From Clostridia bacterium (GTDB lineage Bacteria > Bacillota_A > Clostridia > Christensenellales > Borkfalkiaceae): a stretch of DNA of 23,393 nt. Every line of letters begins with the position of its first letter. Position 1 is the stretch's first letter. Both the position numbers and the translations under genes were made by a program. Below the pieces are notes generated by a model. That model did not search any database and was not told where the DNA came from. It worked only from the letters and a program-made list of their open reading frames with translations. The stretch covers positions 1 to 23,393 of the forward strand of contig JAFTQI010000013.1 in assembly GCA_017462825.1 (NCBI GenBank), read 5' to 3'. This document shows, piece after piece, positions 15,224 through 23,304 of the stretch.

Positions 15224-15829
15224 TTACTTTATCCGTTTTGTAAACGTATCCGTAACAACCATATTCAAGGAAACGTCCGTTCTTTCGCTCGGCACGCTTT
15301 GCAGCATTTGAAAATCAAAGCAATATCCAATTTTTAGGCTGTTTGGATGCTTCTCTAAATACCGATCATAGTAACCGCCGCCGTAACCTAAGCGGTTGCC
15401 CTGCCCGTCCACGGCAAGCAACGGCACGACTACAATATCCACGTCACCGTCGTAACGCTCGCCCAACGGCTCGCGTATTCCCTGCCCCGAAATCACAAAA
15501 TCGTCGCCGTACAAAACCGCCGTCATTTCCTTATCTTCCACGCGGGGCGCATACACGGTAACGCCCCTTTCAAACAGCTTGTCTATCAGCGGCTCCGTCG
15601 AAAGCTCGGACGAGTAAGACAAATAGACTAACGCGCTTAAACGCGTACACGCTATCCCCAAACCGTCCAATGCACTCATCAAGTTCTCCGCCGCCAAGCA
15701 TGCTTTCACGTCGCGATTCGTATTGTCCGCGCGCCTACTTTTCATATACGCCCGCAAACTCGACTTCCGCTCGCTAAGAGGAAGTTTTTCCTCCTCCGCA
15801 AAACGTAGCGCTCTATTGTTATTTTTCAT
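15224..15829 (-). CDS. 5-formyltetrahydrofolate cyclo-ligase
   Basis: This enzyme uses ATP to convert 5-formyl-THF to 5,10-methenyl-THF, returning a folate storage or inhibitory form to the active pool. Signature motifs are YLSYSSELSTEPLI (substrate pocket, about 69-82) and VPLLAVDGQGNRLGYGGGYYDR (about 135-156, cut here by description), which holds the ATP-binding GYGGGYYDR. The ATG at 15829 (GGAG seven bases upstream) gives 201 residues. A TTG two codons earlier is too close to the Shine-Dalgarno. The usual family start aligns near SERKSSLRAYMKSRR, so about 18 residues are an N-terminal extension. It overlaps alr by 11 bases. Confidence 0.93.
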   Translation of the reverse strand: MKNNNRALRFAEEEKLPLSERKSSLRAYMKSRRADNTNRDVKACLAAENLMSALDGLGIACTRLSALVYLSYSSELSTEPLIDKLFERGVTVYAPRVEDKEMTAVLYGDDFVISGQGIREPLGERYDGDVDIVVVPLLAVDGQGNRLGYGGGYYDRYLEKHPNSLKIGYCFDFQMLQSVPSERTDVSLNMVVTDTFTKRIK

Positions 15830-16871
15830 AGACAAACTCCGCTCTCCGCGTAGCCGCGCACAAGACTTCGTACGAAATCGTACCCGTCTTTTTCGCAGTT
15901 TGCTCCGCGTCTAACATTACAGGCAAATATTCCCCTCGTTTCGCTTCGCCTTTGCATACACACGCGTCCATACACAAATTATTCAAATGTGCGCTCGCAA
16001 GCTCCGACCCATTTTCACAGCTTCTCAAAAAACCGTCCGCATAGCCGTATCGACAAAGATAAACCCGCTCCCCCTTTTTTAAGGGTTTCGGTATGCCATA
16101 ACCCGCGCCGCCGTCAGCATATAGACGACTTTCCATCACGGGCGCAAAGACCTGCATTCCCTTTTTTAAATCGGGGACCCACACCACGCTTTCCTCTTTT
16201 CGAGCAATGGGCAAATACCCGTATAAACCGAGCCCGACTCTCGTCATATCAAAGGCGTACTGTTTTCCCAGCATTGCGCCGTAGGTGGCAGACAGGTGCG
16301 CGATCAGCATTGGAAAATATGCTTTACAAAGCTCGACCGCGCGAAGAAATTTTTTCCTTTGCATTTCCGCTTGCTCGAATGTGCAAGTATGCAAATGCGA
16401 ATAAATCCCCTCCACTTTGATTTGCGGTTGCTCGGAAAAAAGCTTACACACTTTCCCCAACTCTTGCAGCCGCATACCGTAGCGATTCATGCCCGTATTC
16501 ACTTTCAAATGTACTCGGATCGGCAAGCGGTATTTTTGCGAAACCCGCGCGAATATTCTCGCCGAATATAGGCTCGTTACCGAGCCGACAAACCCGTTTA
16601 CCGCAATCTCGTAAGCGTCCTCATCTGTCAAGGGCGGCGCGAAAACGAGAATGTCCTTTCCGCAAACCGCGTGACGGATCGCAATCGCCTCGTCAATTAG
16701 CGCAGTCGCAAACGTGTCCGCAATATCGGAAAGCGCGAGCGCGATTTCCTCCGCGCCGTGACCGTAGGCGTTCGCTTTCACCACCGCGCAAAGCCGTTTA
16801 CTCCGCGCTAAAAAGGTGCTTGCGTTTTGCCGTATATTCGATAGATTGATTACTGCCTTTACTTTTTGCAC
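15819..16871 (-). CDS. alr: Alanine racemase
   Basis: Alr makes D-alanine for peptidoglycan. The 350-residue PLP enzyme has the fold-type III barrel with AVVKANAYGHG (PLP lysine K32), VNTGMNRYGM (about 124-133), AGYGIPK carrying the likely catalytic tyrosine (Y258), and the C-terminal beta-domain with NNLCMDACV. The start is a GTG at 16871. An in-frame stop lies just upstream, so no longer form exists, and there is no clear Shine-Dalgarno. It is a little shorter and more divergent than Bacillus Alr (about 390 aa). Racemisation of another amino acid is possible but less likely. Confidence 0.9.
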   Translation of the reverse strand: MQKVKAVINLSNIRQNASTFLARSKRLCAVVKANAYGHGAEEIALALSDIADTFATALIDEAIAIRHAVCGKDILVFAPPLTDEDAYEIAVNGFVGSVTSLYSARIFARVSQKYRLPIRVHLKVNTGMNRYGMRLQELGKVCKLFSEQPQIKVEGIYSHLHTCTFEQAEMQRKKFLRAVELCKAYFPMLIAHLSATYGAMLGKQYAFDMTRVGLGLYGYLPIARKEESVVWVPDLKKGMQVFAPVMESRLYADGGAGYGIPKPLKKGERVYLCRYGYADGFLRSCENGSELASAHLNNLCMDACVCKGEAKRGEYLPVMLDAEQTAKKTGTISYEVLCAATRRAEFVYEK

Positions 16872-16908
16872 GTTGTATTCTATGCATCAAGCAAAGAAAG
16901 ATGTGCCG

Positions 16909-17610
16909 TTATTCTCCAAAAAGAAGTCTATGACAAGTGAAACACTCGATTGTCCCGCCCCCCGAAAGCTTGTTTCTTTCGACAAGCGGCGGCTCCATAC
17001 TGCAAAACGGACAGCGATTTTCCATCAGCGCGCCGATAACGGGGAACAACTTCTCCTTTCGTTTGGTTTTATATTTCCCCAAAAGCTCGGTAGGTACGTC
17101 CTTTTCAAGTTTTTTAAGCTCCCCTTCGATTGCTTGACGTTCAGGTTCAATCGCCGCCTTTGCCGCTTGATATTTTTCGACGATTGCCGGGCGTTGCTTT
17201 TCTACGCCGATTACCTGTTTTTTCAGCTTTTGGTATTCTTCGTCCGTTTCTTTAATTGCCGCAGTCAACGCGCTCAAATCCGCTTTAAACTTCTTCAGTT
17301 GATCGATTTTTAACTGTGCTTTTTTCTTATAGAACGCAATATCCGCGCCGCCCGTAACAAGCTCGTCCAAATTCTCAAAGTCATTAAGCGTTTCTTCCAA
17401 AGCCATATACTTTTTGGAAAGTTCCGCCGCCTCCGCCTTTAAAGAAGTCGCTTTCAATTCAAGCGCATCCAACTTTTCCATTGCCGATTCAAGATATTTC
17501 TTTATCTTGACGTACTCTTTTCTCTCGTTGCTCGCCGCGAAATCGCGCTCTAATTTAAAGAGCTTTCTATCCGCTTCCTGATAGTTCAAAATTGCCTGTA
17601 ACTGTGCCAT
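16909..17610 (-). CDS. Coiled-coil protein with C-terminal zinc ribbon (DUF164/CT398 type)
   Basis: This 233-residue protein is almost wholly helical, with long Lys/Glu/Ala heptad-like stretches from about 5 to 185. They form a coiled-coil hairpin of the CT398/DUF164 kind. It ends in a four-cysteine zinc ribbon (CPFC near the start of the ribbon and CFTC at its end, with the loop PLVERNKLSGGG between). The family often neighbours a Nif3-like gene, as here. Its function is poorly known and I give none. ATG at 17610 is chosen because GGGAG lies eight bases upstream. An in-frame TTG at 17631 inside the nif3 stop is less likely. Confidence 0.85.
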   Translation of the reverse strand: MAQLQAILNYQEADRKLFKLERDFAASNERKEYVKIKKYLESAMEKLDALELKATSLKAEAAELSKKYMALEETLNDFENLDELVTGGADIAFYKKKAQLKIDQLKKFKADLSALTAAIKETDEEYQKLKKQVIGVEKQRPAIVEKYQAAKAAIEPERQAIEGELKKLEKDVPTELLGKYKTKRKEKLFPVIGALMENRCPFCSMEPPLVERNKLSGGGTIECFTCHRLLFGE

Positions 17611-17627
17611 AATATGTTCTCCCTTCG

Positions 17628-18437
17628 TCAAAGCAAGTCCATATCCGTATGGTATTCACACGGAATATTCACTTGCCGACGTATTTTTTCATAATATTTT
17701 TCAAAACCGTAATTCTCGGACGCATAATGCGTCAAAACGATTACGGACAAACCCGTATCCTGCGCCATGGCAAGTACGTGATGCTTAAAATCCGCGGAAA
17801 TCAGCGCGTCCGCATTTTCGCGTAAAGCAAATGCCACGCCCGACTCATCTCCGCCCGCGCCGCAGCAGCTCGCCACGCGGGTAATTTTTTTATTTCCGTC
17901 GCCGTAGACTAAGACGCGCGCGCTTGAGAATTCCTTTTTCATATTCTCTACAAGCTCGTTTAAACGAATTTTGGGGATACCGTACGCACGGCCGTACGCG
18001 CCGTCCACAAGCGCATGCTCATAGCTTACGTTCGTACCTACCCCCGTCCTTTCACCTGCCGCACGCAAAACGCCGTCCATTAGACTCTCGTCAATGCCTC
18101 CCTTTGCCACGTCCAAATTCAAGTGCATAGAAATTACGGAAATCCCGTTTTGAATACAGCGCACGAGTTTCCCACCGAGCACGCCGTCTACGCGCACGTC
18201 GGAAATTTTGCCGTAAATCATCGGGTGGTGGGTGATAATCAAATCCGCTTTCGTTTCAATGGCTTTTTCGACCGCCGCGTTCGTCAAGTCCAACGCAAAC
18301 AAAATCTTTTGCACGTCCTTGCCCGTGTCCACCAAGACCCCGCTATTATCGTACGCGCCGTACGTCTTGCAATATTCGTCGCTCAAACGCTTGGGCGCAA
18401 GTTCGTCCGCCACTCTATAAATCTCATTTAATTTCAC
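17628..18437 (-). CDS. Nif3-like dinuclear metal centre protein (YqfO family)
   Basis: This 269-residue protein belongs to the Nif3/YqfO family of hexameric dinuclear-metal proteins, often annotated as GTP cyclohydrolase 1 type 2. The true substrate is unsettled. Metal-ligand motifs are ITHHPMIYG (about 68-76) and, near the C-terminus, SADFKHHVLAMAQ and LTHYASENYGFE. LFALDLTNAAVEKAIE matches the family's first helix-strand unit. The GTG start (18437) has AGGAG nine bases upstream and overlaps trmK by 14 bases. The trmK-nif3 pairing after sigA is standard in Bacillota. Confidence 0.93.
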   Translation of the reverse strand: MKLNEIYRVADELAPKRLSDEYCKTYGAYDNSGVLVDTGKDVQKILFALDLTNAAVEKAIETKADLIITHHPMIYGKISDVRVDGVLGGKLVRCIQNGISVISMHLNLDVAKGGIDESLMDGVLRAAGERTGVGTNVSYEHALVDGAYGRAYGIPKIRLNELVENMKKEFSSARVLVYGDGNKKITRVASCCGAGGDESGVAFALRENADALISADFKHHVLAMAQDTGLSVIVLTHYASENYGFEKYYEKIRRQVNIPCEYHTDMDLL

Positions 18438-19107
18438 CGCTCAATACTCCTTGCAATCTCGCTTTTCGGCGTTCTAAATCCGCCTTGCTCTCTTCTTGCA
18501 AATTTTCTCTTGTTAAATATCTATCGATATCCCGCAGCAACCGCTTTGTACGCGCCACAAACGCTTCGCCCATTTCGCGCAAATTGTCTTTTCCAAACTC
18601 ATATTCCGCGTCCGTATAAGAGGGTTTTTCCATACCGTTCGTCCATCTACCGCCCACGATTACGTCGTAAAACTTCACGTCTTGGAAAGTAAAATCCCGC
18701 TCGATATAACCGCCGTTTTCCACGATATACCGACGGAGTTTTTCCTGATCGTGCATCGGCTGAAACACAAACCGCTCGGGCAAAAAACCGTACTTCTTAT
18801 CCGAAAGAATGGAAACTATTTCGCTGCCGCCCATACCCGCAATCAGGACCTGCCGCGTATCTTTGGGCACACCGAAAAAACCGTCGCCGAGCACGCCGAC
18901 CGCCCTACCGCCTGTCACGTAATCTTTGAGCAAGCTCTCCGCTTTGGCTAAACTCCCGCGGCTCACGTCGGAGAAAATGACTTTATCGCAAAGCCCATTT
19001 TTCAACACGTACTCGCTACAATAGCCGTGATCGCAACCCACGTCGGCAAACGTTTCCGATTCCCGCAAAAGGGCGCAAAGGGTATCAATCCGTTTCCCGT
19101 ACGACAT
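18424..19107 (-). CDS. trmK: tRNA (adenine22-N1)-methyltransferase TrmK
   Basis: TrmK methylates N1 of A22 in tRNA using SAM. The 227 residues have the Rossmann-type N-terminal domain with DVGCDHGYCSEYV (about 22-34), SDVSRGSLAKAESLL, and IAGMGGSEIVSIL, followed by NGGYIERDFTFQD and a helical C-terminal part (about 160-225). The ATG shares one base with the sigA stop (TAATG) and has no Shine-Dalgarno of its own. Translation therefore most likely depends on ribosomes finishing sigA. Confidence 0.94.
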   Translation of the reverse strand: MSYGKRIDTLCALLRESETFADVGCDHGYCSEYVLKNGLCDKVIFSDVSRGSLAKAESLLKDYVTGGRAVGVLGDGFFGVPKDTRQVLIAGMGGSEIVSILSDKKYGFLPERFVFQPMHDQEKLRRYIVENGGYIERDFTFQDVKFYDVIVGGRWTNGMEKPSYTDAEYEFGKDNLREMGEAFVARTKRLLRDIDRYLTRENLQEESKADLERRKARLQGVLSGEIK

Positions 19108-20162
19108 TATTCAAGGAAATCTTTCAGCTTCTTGCTGCGCGAGGGATGACGGAGTTTTCTAAGCGCTTTCGCTTCGATTTGACGGATACGTTCTCTCGTT
19201 ACGTTGAACTCTTTTCCCACTTCTTCAAGTGTTCTCGACTTCCCGTCGTCGATACCGTAGCGAAGACGGAGCACCTTTTCTTCTCTCGGCGTAAGGGTAT
19301 CCAAAACGTGCAAAAGCTGTTCTTTTAACATTTTCGCTGCAACGTCGTCCGTCGGAGTCACCGTCTTTTCGTCCTCGATGAAATCGCCCAAGTGACTGTC
19401 TTCTTCTTCGCCGATCGGCTTTTCCAAAGAAATCGGGTCTTGCGCGATCTTTTGGATTTCGCGTACCTTTTCTTCCGTTACGCCCATCTTTTCCGCCAAC
19501 TCGCTCGGAGTCGGTTCACGGCCAAGCTCCTGCAATAAAACGCGTTGCACCCTCGTCAACCTATTGATCGTTTCGACCATGTGCACGGGAATACGAATCG
19601 TACGTGCCTGATCTGCGATTGCACGAGTAATGGATTGACGAATCCACCATGTCGCGTACGTGGAGAATTTAAAACCCTTTTGATAATCGAATTTTTCCAC
19701 GGCTTTCATGAGTCCCAAGTTTCCTTCTTGAATCAAATCCAAGAAAAGCATACCGCGGCCAACGTAGCGTTTTGCAATCGAAACGACAAGACGAAGGTTC
19801 GCTTCGGAAAGACGTTTCTTCGCCGCAACGTCGTTTTCCTGCATACGCTTTGCAAGCTCAATTTCTTCTTCCGCCGAAAGCAGGGGTACTCTACCGATAT
19901 CTTTAAGATACATCTTTACAGGGTCGTCCAAACCGATATCGGAAAGCGCTTGTTCAAAGAGTTCTCTATCCCTTTGGTCTTCGTCTACGATTTGAATACT
20001 CGCGTCGTTCAAGGATTTATACACGAAATCGATTTGGTTCGGATTCGTATCAAACTTTTCCATAATATCGCAAAGTTCGTTGGTCGTAATGCTACCTTTC
20101 TTGCCAAACTTATTGATAATACCAGCAATGATTTCGCCAAGTTTTTGTTCGGATATATTCAC
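19107..20162 (-). CDS. sigA: RNA polymerase housekeeping sigma factor (SigA/RpoD)
   Basis: This is the primary sigma factor. The 351 residues contain a short region 1.1-like start, region 1.2 at about 80-110 ([20 protein letters not shown]) and region 2 at about 120-190. Region 2 holds the core-binding [20 protein letters not shown] and the -10 recognition helix [17 protein letters not shown]. Region 3 follows (about 195-275). Region 4 (about 283-345) carries the -35 helix-turn-helix [20 protein letters not shown]. It starts at GTG 20162 with GGAGG eight bases upstream. It lies 58 bases after dnaG, with a hairpin in the gap, and one base overlaps trmK. Confidence 0.97.
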   Translation of the reverse strand: MNISEQKLGEIIAGIINKFGKKGSITTNELCDIMEKFDTNPNQIDFVYKSLNDASIQIVDEDQRDRELFEQALSDIGLDDPVKMYLKDIGRVPLLSAEEEIELAKRMQENDVAAKKRLSEANLRLVVSIAKRYVGRGMLFLDLIQEGNLGLMKAVEKFDYQKGFKFSTYATWWIRQSITRAIADQARTIRIPVHMVETINRLTRVQRVLLQELGREPTPSELAEKMGVTEEKVREIQKIAQDPISLEKPIGEEEDSHLGDFIEDEKTVTPTDDVAAKMLKEQLLHVLDTLTPREEKVLRLRYGIDDGKSRTLEEVGKEFNVTRERIRQIEAKALRKLRHPSRSKKLKDFLE

Positions 20163-20184
20163 CTTTTCATCCTCCGTTTATACT

Positions 20185-20204
20185 GAAAACGGTCTTCCGT
20201 TTTC
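20185..20204 (-). other. Hairpin between dnaG and sigA
   Basis: A perfect 8-bp stem (20185-20192 with 20197-20204) closes a 4-base loop (AAGA on the transcript) within the 58-base gap between dnaG and sigA. No U-run follows, so it is not a classical terminator. It ends about 15 bases before the Shine-Dalgarno of sigA. In Escherichia coli the dnaG-rpoD junction is an RNA processing point. A comparable role here is inference. Confidence 0.5.
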
Positions 20205-20220
20205 TCTTTATTTTTTCGTT

Positions 20221-22038
20221 TTATTTTCTTTTCAATTCTTTTTGTTTTTGCACGAGCGCAAGCAATCTCGTGGAAATCTTTTTCCGCTCGTTTACGTCCG
20301 TCGAGCTCGCGTACTGCGCGTTGCATTCCGCAATTTGTTTTTCCACCGCTTCCAAACGCAACGTCCTAACGCTGTCGGCAAAAAAACGTTCCGCCGTTTC
20401 TCCGTTCAACCGCTCCCCGTAATTTAAATCAAGAATCGCATTGAACTCGGCGCTGCTCTCGTCGAGAAGCTCGAAAAGCTCACTCGGCCGAATCCGCTCT
20501 CCCTTGCTTTCATGCTCAGCGATATACCGCGCGATAATGATATGCGTTTCGTCCGTAAGCGGAAGCTCGTCCACCGAAAGCTCTTTCGCATACGGTGCGG
20601 AGAATAGCTTTGCAGCTAAGATAAACCGTTTGGCTTTTTGTTGCTTATCCGTACCTGCCGCCGCCTCCGCCAGCTTTTCTTTCGGCGGTTCTTCTTCACG
20701 TTCGTCCGTTTCCGATTTCGCATTTTGTAAATCTCGCTCTAAGGCGCTATACGAAACGTTCGTCTTATCCCGAAGCTTTTTCAAAAGTTCCTCTTTCACG
20801 CTCTCGCTCTCCGCCGTTTTGACGATTTTAAGCGCCGCCGCAATGAATCTTCTCTTGCCCTCCGTCTTACTTAGATCGTAATTGCGTTCGAGCGAATGCA
20901 ACCGATAATCAATGAGCGGCATCGCCGCGTCCAAACACTTTTGATAGGCGTCCGCGCCCTGTTTTGCCACGTCGTCGGGGTCGAGCCCGTCCGGCATCGG
21001 TACAACGCGCAAATGCAAACCCGCGTCGTCAAGAATTTCCAAGCCTCGCAAGTCGGCTTTTTGCCCTGCGAAATCCCCATCGTAGCTGATGAGTACGTTA
21101 TCGGTGTACCGCTTGATAAGCCGCGCCTGTTCTTTGGTAAGGGACGTACCCATAGACGCAACGACGTTTTTAAATCCCGCTTGGTATAGGGAAATCGTAT
21201 CCATATACCCTTCCACGATAATCACCTCTTGAATGGGCTGTTCGCGTTTAAGCTTTTTCAAAAGGTTCACGTTATAGAGAGTCTTGCTCTTATCGAAAAG
21301 CAGGGTTTCTTTCGTATTCTTGTACTTAGCGAACTTGGTCTTTTCCAACGCACGCCCGCCAAATCCAATCACCTCGTCAAAGGCGTTGATAATCGGAAAA
21401 ATCAATCTTCCGCCAAGTGAATCGTACATGCGGTTGTTCTTTTCGCTAACCGCCAAAACGCCGCTATCAATCAAGTCCTCTTTAAAATATCCTTTTCCTG
21501 CGAGATATTCAGGCAAGGAATTAAAATCCAGCGACGCGCCAAGCCCGAATTTTTTCACCGTCGTCGGGGAAAGACCGCGCTTTGCTATATACTCTAGGTG
21601 CGCGTCCGCACGCTCGTCGCCGCTGTAGAGATTTCTCAAATAAAATCTTGCGGAATCAAGCAAAATTTTCGCCATATTATCCCGCTTTTTCTTTTTTCTA
21701 ATCGATTCTTCCGTATCGAAATTGCTCTCAGGCACTTGCATCTTTGCCCTGTCCGCCAAAATTCGCACCGCGCCCATAAAGTCGGTCGATTCGATTTCCT
21801 GCACGAACTTGATTACGTCGCCCGACTCTTGACACCCGAAACAATGATAAAACTGCTCGGCTTCATTGACGGCGAACGACGGGGTCTTTTCGTGATGGAA
21901 AGGACAGCAAGCCCAATAGTTCCCGCCTTTTCTATCGACCGCGACGTAGCTTCGAATGACTTCGACAATGTCGTTCCGCTCCTTAAGCTCTTTCAAAAAT
22001 ACGCTGAATTCGGAATCGAAATTTCTTCCGCCGATCAC
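20221..22038 (-). CDS. dnaG: DNA primase
   Basis: DnaG synthesises RNA primers for replication. The 605-residue length is normal. The N-terminal CHC2 zinc domain has C45, H48, C66 and C69 (ACCPFHHEKTPSF, YHCFGC). The RNA polymerase core follows, with LGGRLIFPIINAFDEVIGFG and the TOPRIM motifs VIIVEGYMD and SYDGDFAGQK (about 255-330). The C-terminal part (about 430-605) is helical and presumably binds the DnaB/DnaC helicase. GTG 22038 is the start: AGGAGGT lies five bases upstream and the codon overlaps the dgt stop by 4 bases (GTGA). Confidence 0.97.
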   Translation of the reverse strand: MIGGRNFDSEFSVFLKELKERNDIVEVIRSYVAVDRKGGNYWACCPFHHEKTPSFAVNEAEQFYHCFGCQESGDVIKFVQEIESTDFMGAVRILADRAKMQVPESNFDTEESIRKKKKRDNMAKILLDSARFYLRNLYSGDERADAHLEYIAKRGLSPTTVKKFGLGASLDFNSLPEYLAGKGYFKEDLIDSGVLAVSEKNNRMYDSLGGRLIFPIINAFDEVIGFGGRALEKTKFAKYKNTKETLLFDKSKTLYNVNLLKKLKREQPIQEVIIVEGYMDTISLYQAGFKNVVASMGTSLTKEQARLIKRYTDNVLISYDGDFAGQKADLRGLEILDDAGLHLRVVPMPDGLDPDDVAKQGADAYQKCLDAAMPLIDYRLHSLERNYDLSKTEGKRRFIAAALKIVKTAESESVKEELLKKLRDKTNVSYSALERDLQNAKSETDEREEEPPKEKLAEAAAGTDKQQKAKRFILAAKLFSAPYAKELSVDELPLTDETHIIIARYIAEHESKGERIRPSELFELLDESSAEFNAILDLNYGERLNGETAERFFADSVRTLRLEAVEKQIAECNAQYASSTDVNERKKISTRLLALVQKQKELKRK

Positions 22039-23063
22039 GTCGTACCTCCTATAGAAAACGTTGAGGGAATGAAGATGTTTTCAAACACGGTGATCGCATA
22101 CCGGTCCGTCATTCCCGAGATATAATCGCACACGACGCGCTCTTTATCCCACGAATCTAAAAGTTTCAAATACGGCGTGGGCAGCTTGTCCGTATGCTGC
22201 ATGAAATATTCAAACATTTGCGTAAGCATACGCTCCGCGCGTTCCTGAATAATTATATTCGTATAATCGTACACCCTTGCGAACATAAATTGCCGCAGTT
22301 CGTTCGTCGCCGCCATCACTTCGTCGGACATACAAACGTACGGTTTTCCGTAGGAATTTTCATAAATATCCGCAATGGCGGTATTGATACGTTCTTTCGT
22401 GCGTTTACCAAGCCGTTCCACCGCCGCTTTGGGCAAATCGTCCTCCGTCAAAAGCCCTGCGCGAATCGCGTCCTCAATGTCGTGATTAATATAGGCAATT
22501 CTATCCGCAAGCGACACCGCCATACCTTCAAGCGTTGCTGGATTCCCCGAGCTCTTATGCTCTAAAATCCCGTCGCGGACCTCGTGCGTAAGGTTGAGCC
22601 CACGCCCGCCCTTTTCAATAACGTCCACCACGCGAACGGACTGTTCGTTATGCAAAAAACCGTGTGACGAAAGCTTATTGAGCACCTTTTCGCCTACGTG
22701 ACCGAAAGGGGTATGCCCCAAATCGTGGCCGAGCGCGATTGCTTCCGCCAAGTCCTCGTTCAAAGCGAGCGAACGCGAAATGGAGCGCGCGATTTGCGAT
22801 ACGTCGAACGTGTGCGTAAGACGGGTGATATAATGGTCCCCCTCTGGCGCAAAAAAGACTTGCGTTTTATTTTTTAAACGCTTGAAAGAATTGCTGTAAA
22901 TAATCCTATCTCTATCCCGTTGAAACTCGGTACGGAACGAACAAGGTTTTTCTTCTCTTGCTCTGCCCGCCGTTTCCGCCGATTTTTTTGCGTACGGAGA
23001 GAAGACGCGGTTTTCATTTTCGCACACTCTTTCGCGAACGGTCATTTTTTCCCTTTCAATCAT
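22035..23063 (-). CDS. dgt: Deoxyguanosinetriphosphate triphosphohydrolase-like HD protein
   Basis: Dgt-family enzymes remove triphosphate from dNTPs, lowering the dNTP pool. The 342 residues carry the HD-domain ligands: RLTHTFDV (H84), GHDLGHTPFGH (H113, D114, H117, H122) and SLADRIAYINHDIEDA. The front has SFRTEFQRDRDRIIYS, typical of the shorter dGTPase-like clade in Bacillota. Substrate specificity cannot be read from sequence. ATG at 23063 has AAGGAG seven bases upstream. It is first in a dgt-dnaG-sigA-trmK-nif3 operon and follows a candidate promoter. Confidence 0.94.
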   Translation of the reverse strand: MIEREKMTVRERVCENENRVFSPYAKKSAETAGRAREEKPCSFRTEFQRDRDRIIYSNSFKRLKNKTQVFFAPEGDHYITRLTHTFDVSQIARSISRSLALNEDLAEAIALGHDLGHTPFGHVGEKVLNKLSSHGFLHNEQSVRVVDVIEKGGRGLNLTHEVRDGILEHKSSGNPATLEGMAVSLADRIAYINHDIEDAIRAGLLTEDDLPKAAVERLGKRTKERINTAIADIYENSYGKPYVCMSDEVMAATNELRQFMFARVYDYTNIIIQERAERMLTQMFEYFMQHTDKLPTPYLKLLDSWDKERVVCDYISGMTDRYAITVFENIFIPSTFSIGGTT

Positions 23064-23148
23064 ATCAAAACTCCTTAAAAATTTTAAGCTTGTCCGCCTA
23101 TTTTACACTTTAACGGACGTCGTTTCCCACGTAAGGTTTTCCCAAAAA

Positions 23149-23178
23149 AATATATTATTATAATAATATATTCGACAA
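23149..23178 (-). promoter_or_regulatory. Candidate promoter for the dgt-dnaG-sigA operon within an AT palindrome
   Basis: On the minus strand TTGTCG (23173-23178) and TATATT (23149-23154) are 18 bases apart, about 85 bases before dgt. The -10 half lies in a perfect 24-bp AT-only palindrome (23149-23172), which also holds a central TATAAT with no well-spaced -35. The A/T richness makes chance matches common, so the exact boxes are uncertain. The remaining leader (23064-23148) has only weak inverted repeats. Confidence 0.5.
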
Positions 23179-23246
23179 AACAGCCCCATTTCCCTCTTTT
23201 TTAAGAAAATTTTTTTAAATTTTTTTGAAATTTTTATTTTTTGGAT

Positions 23247-23286
23247 AAAAAAGCAGTGAATTTTTCACAAAATCCACTGCTTTTTT
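23247..23286 (-). terminator. Intrinsic terminator of the upstream gene
   Basis: Arms 23247-23264 and 23269-23286 form an 18-bp stem with a single G-U pair on the minus-strand transcript. The loop is GUGA on that strand. The 3' arm ends in six U residues, and the 5' arm carries the complementary A-run, so it can also stop plus-strand transcription. It follows the stop of the partial gene at 23305 by about 20 bases and isolates it from the dgt operon. Confidence 0.85.
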
Positions 23287-23304
23287 GTTTCTTTTTCGTT
23301 ATTT

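Noticed and set aside
17611..17631. Upstream TTG start for the zinc-ribbon protein
   Set aside because: The ATG at 17610 has GGGAG eight bases upstream and fits the family better.
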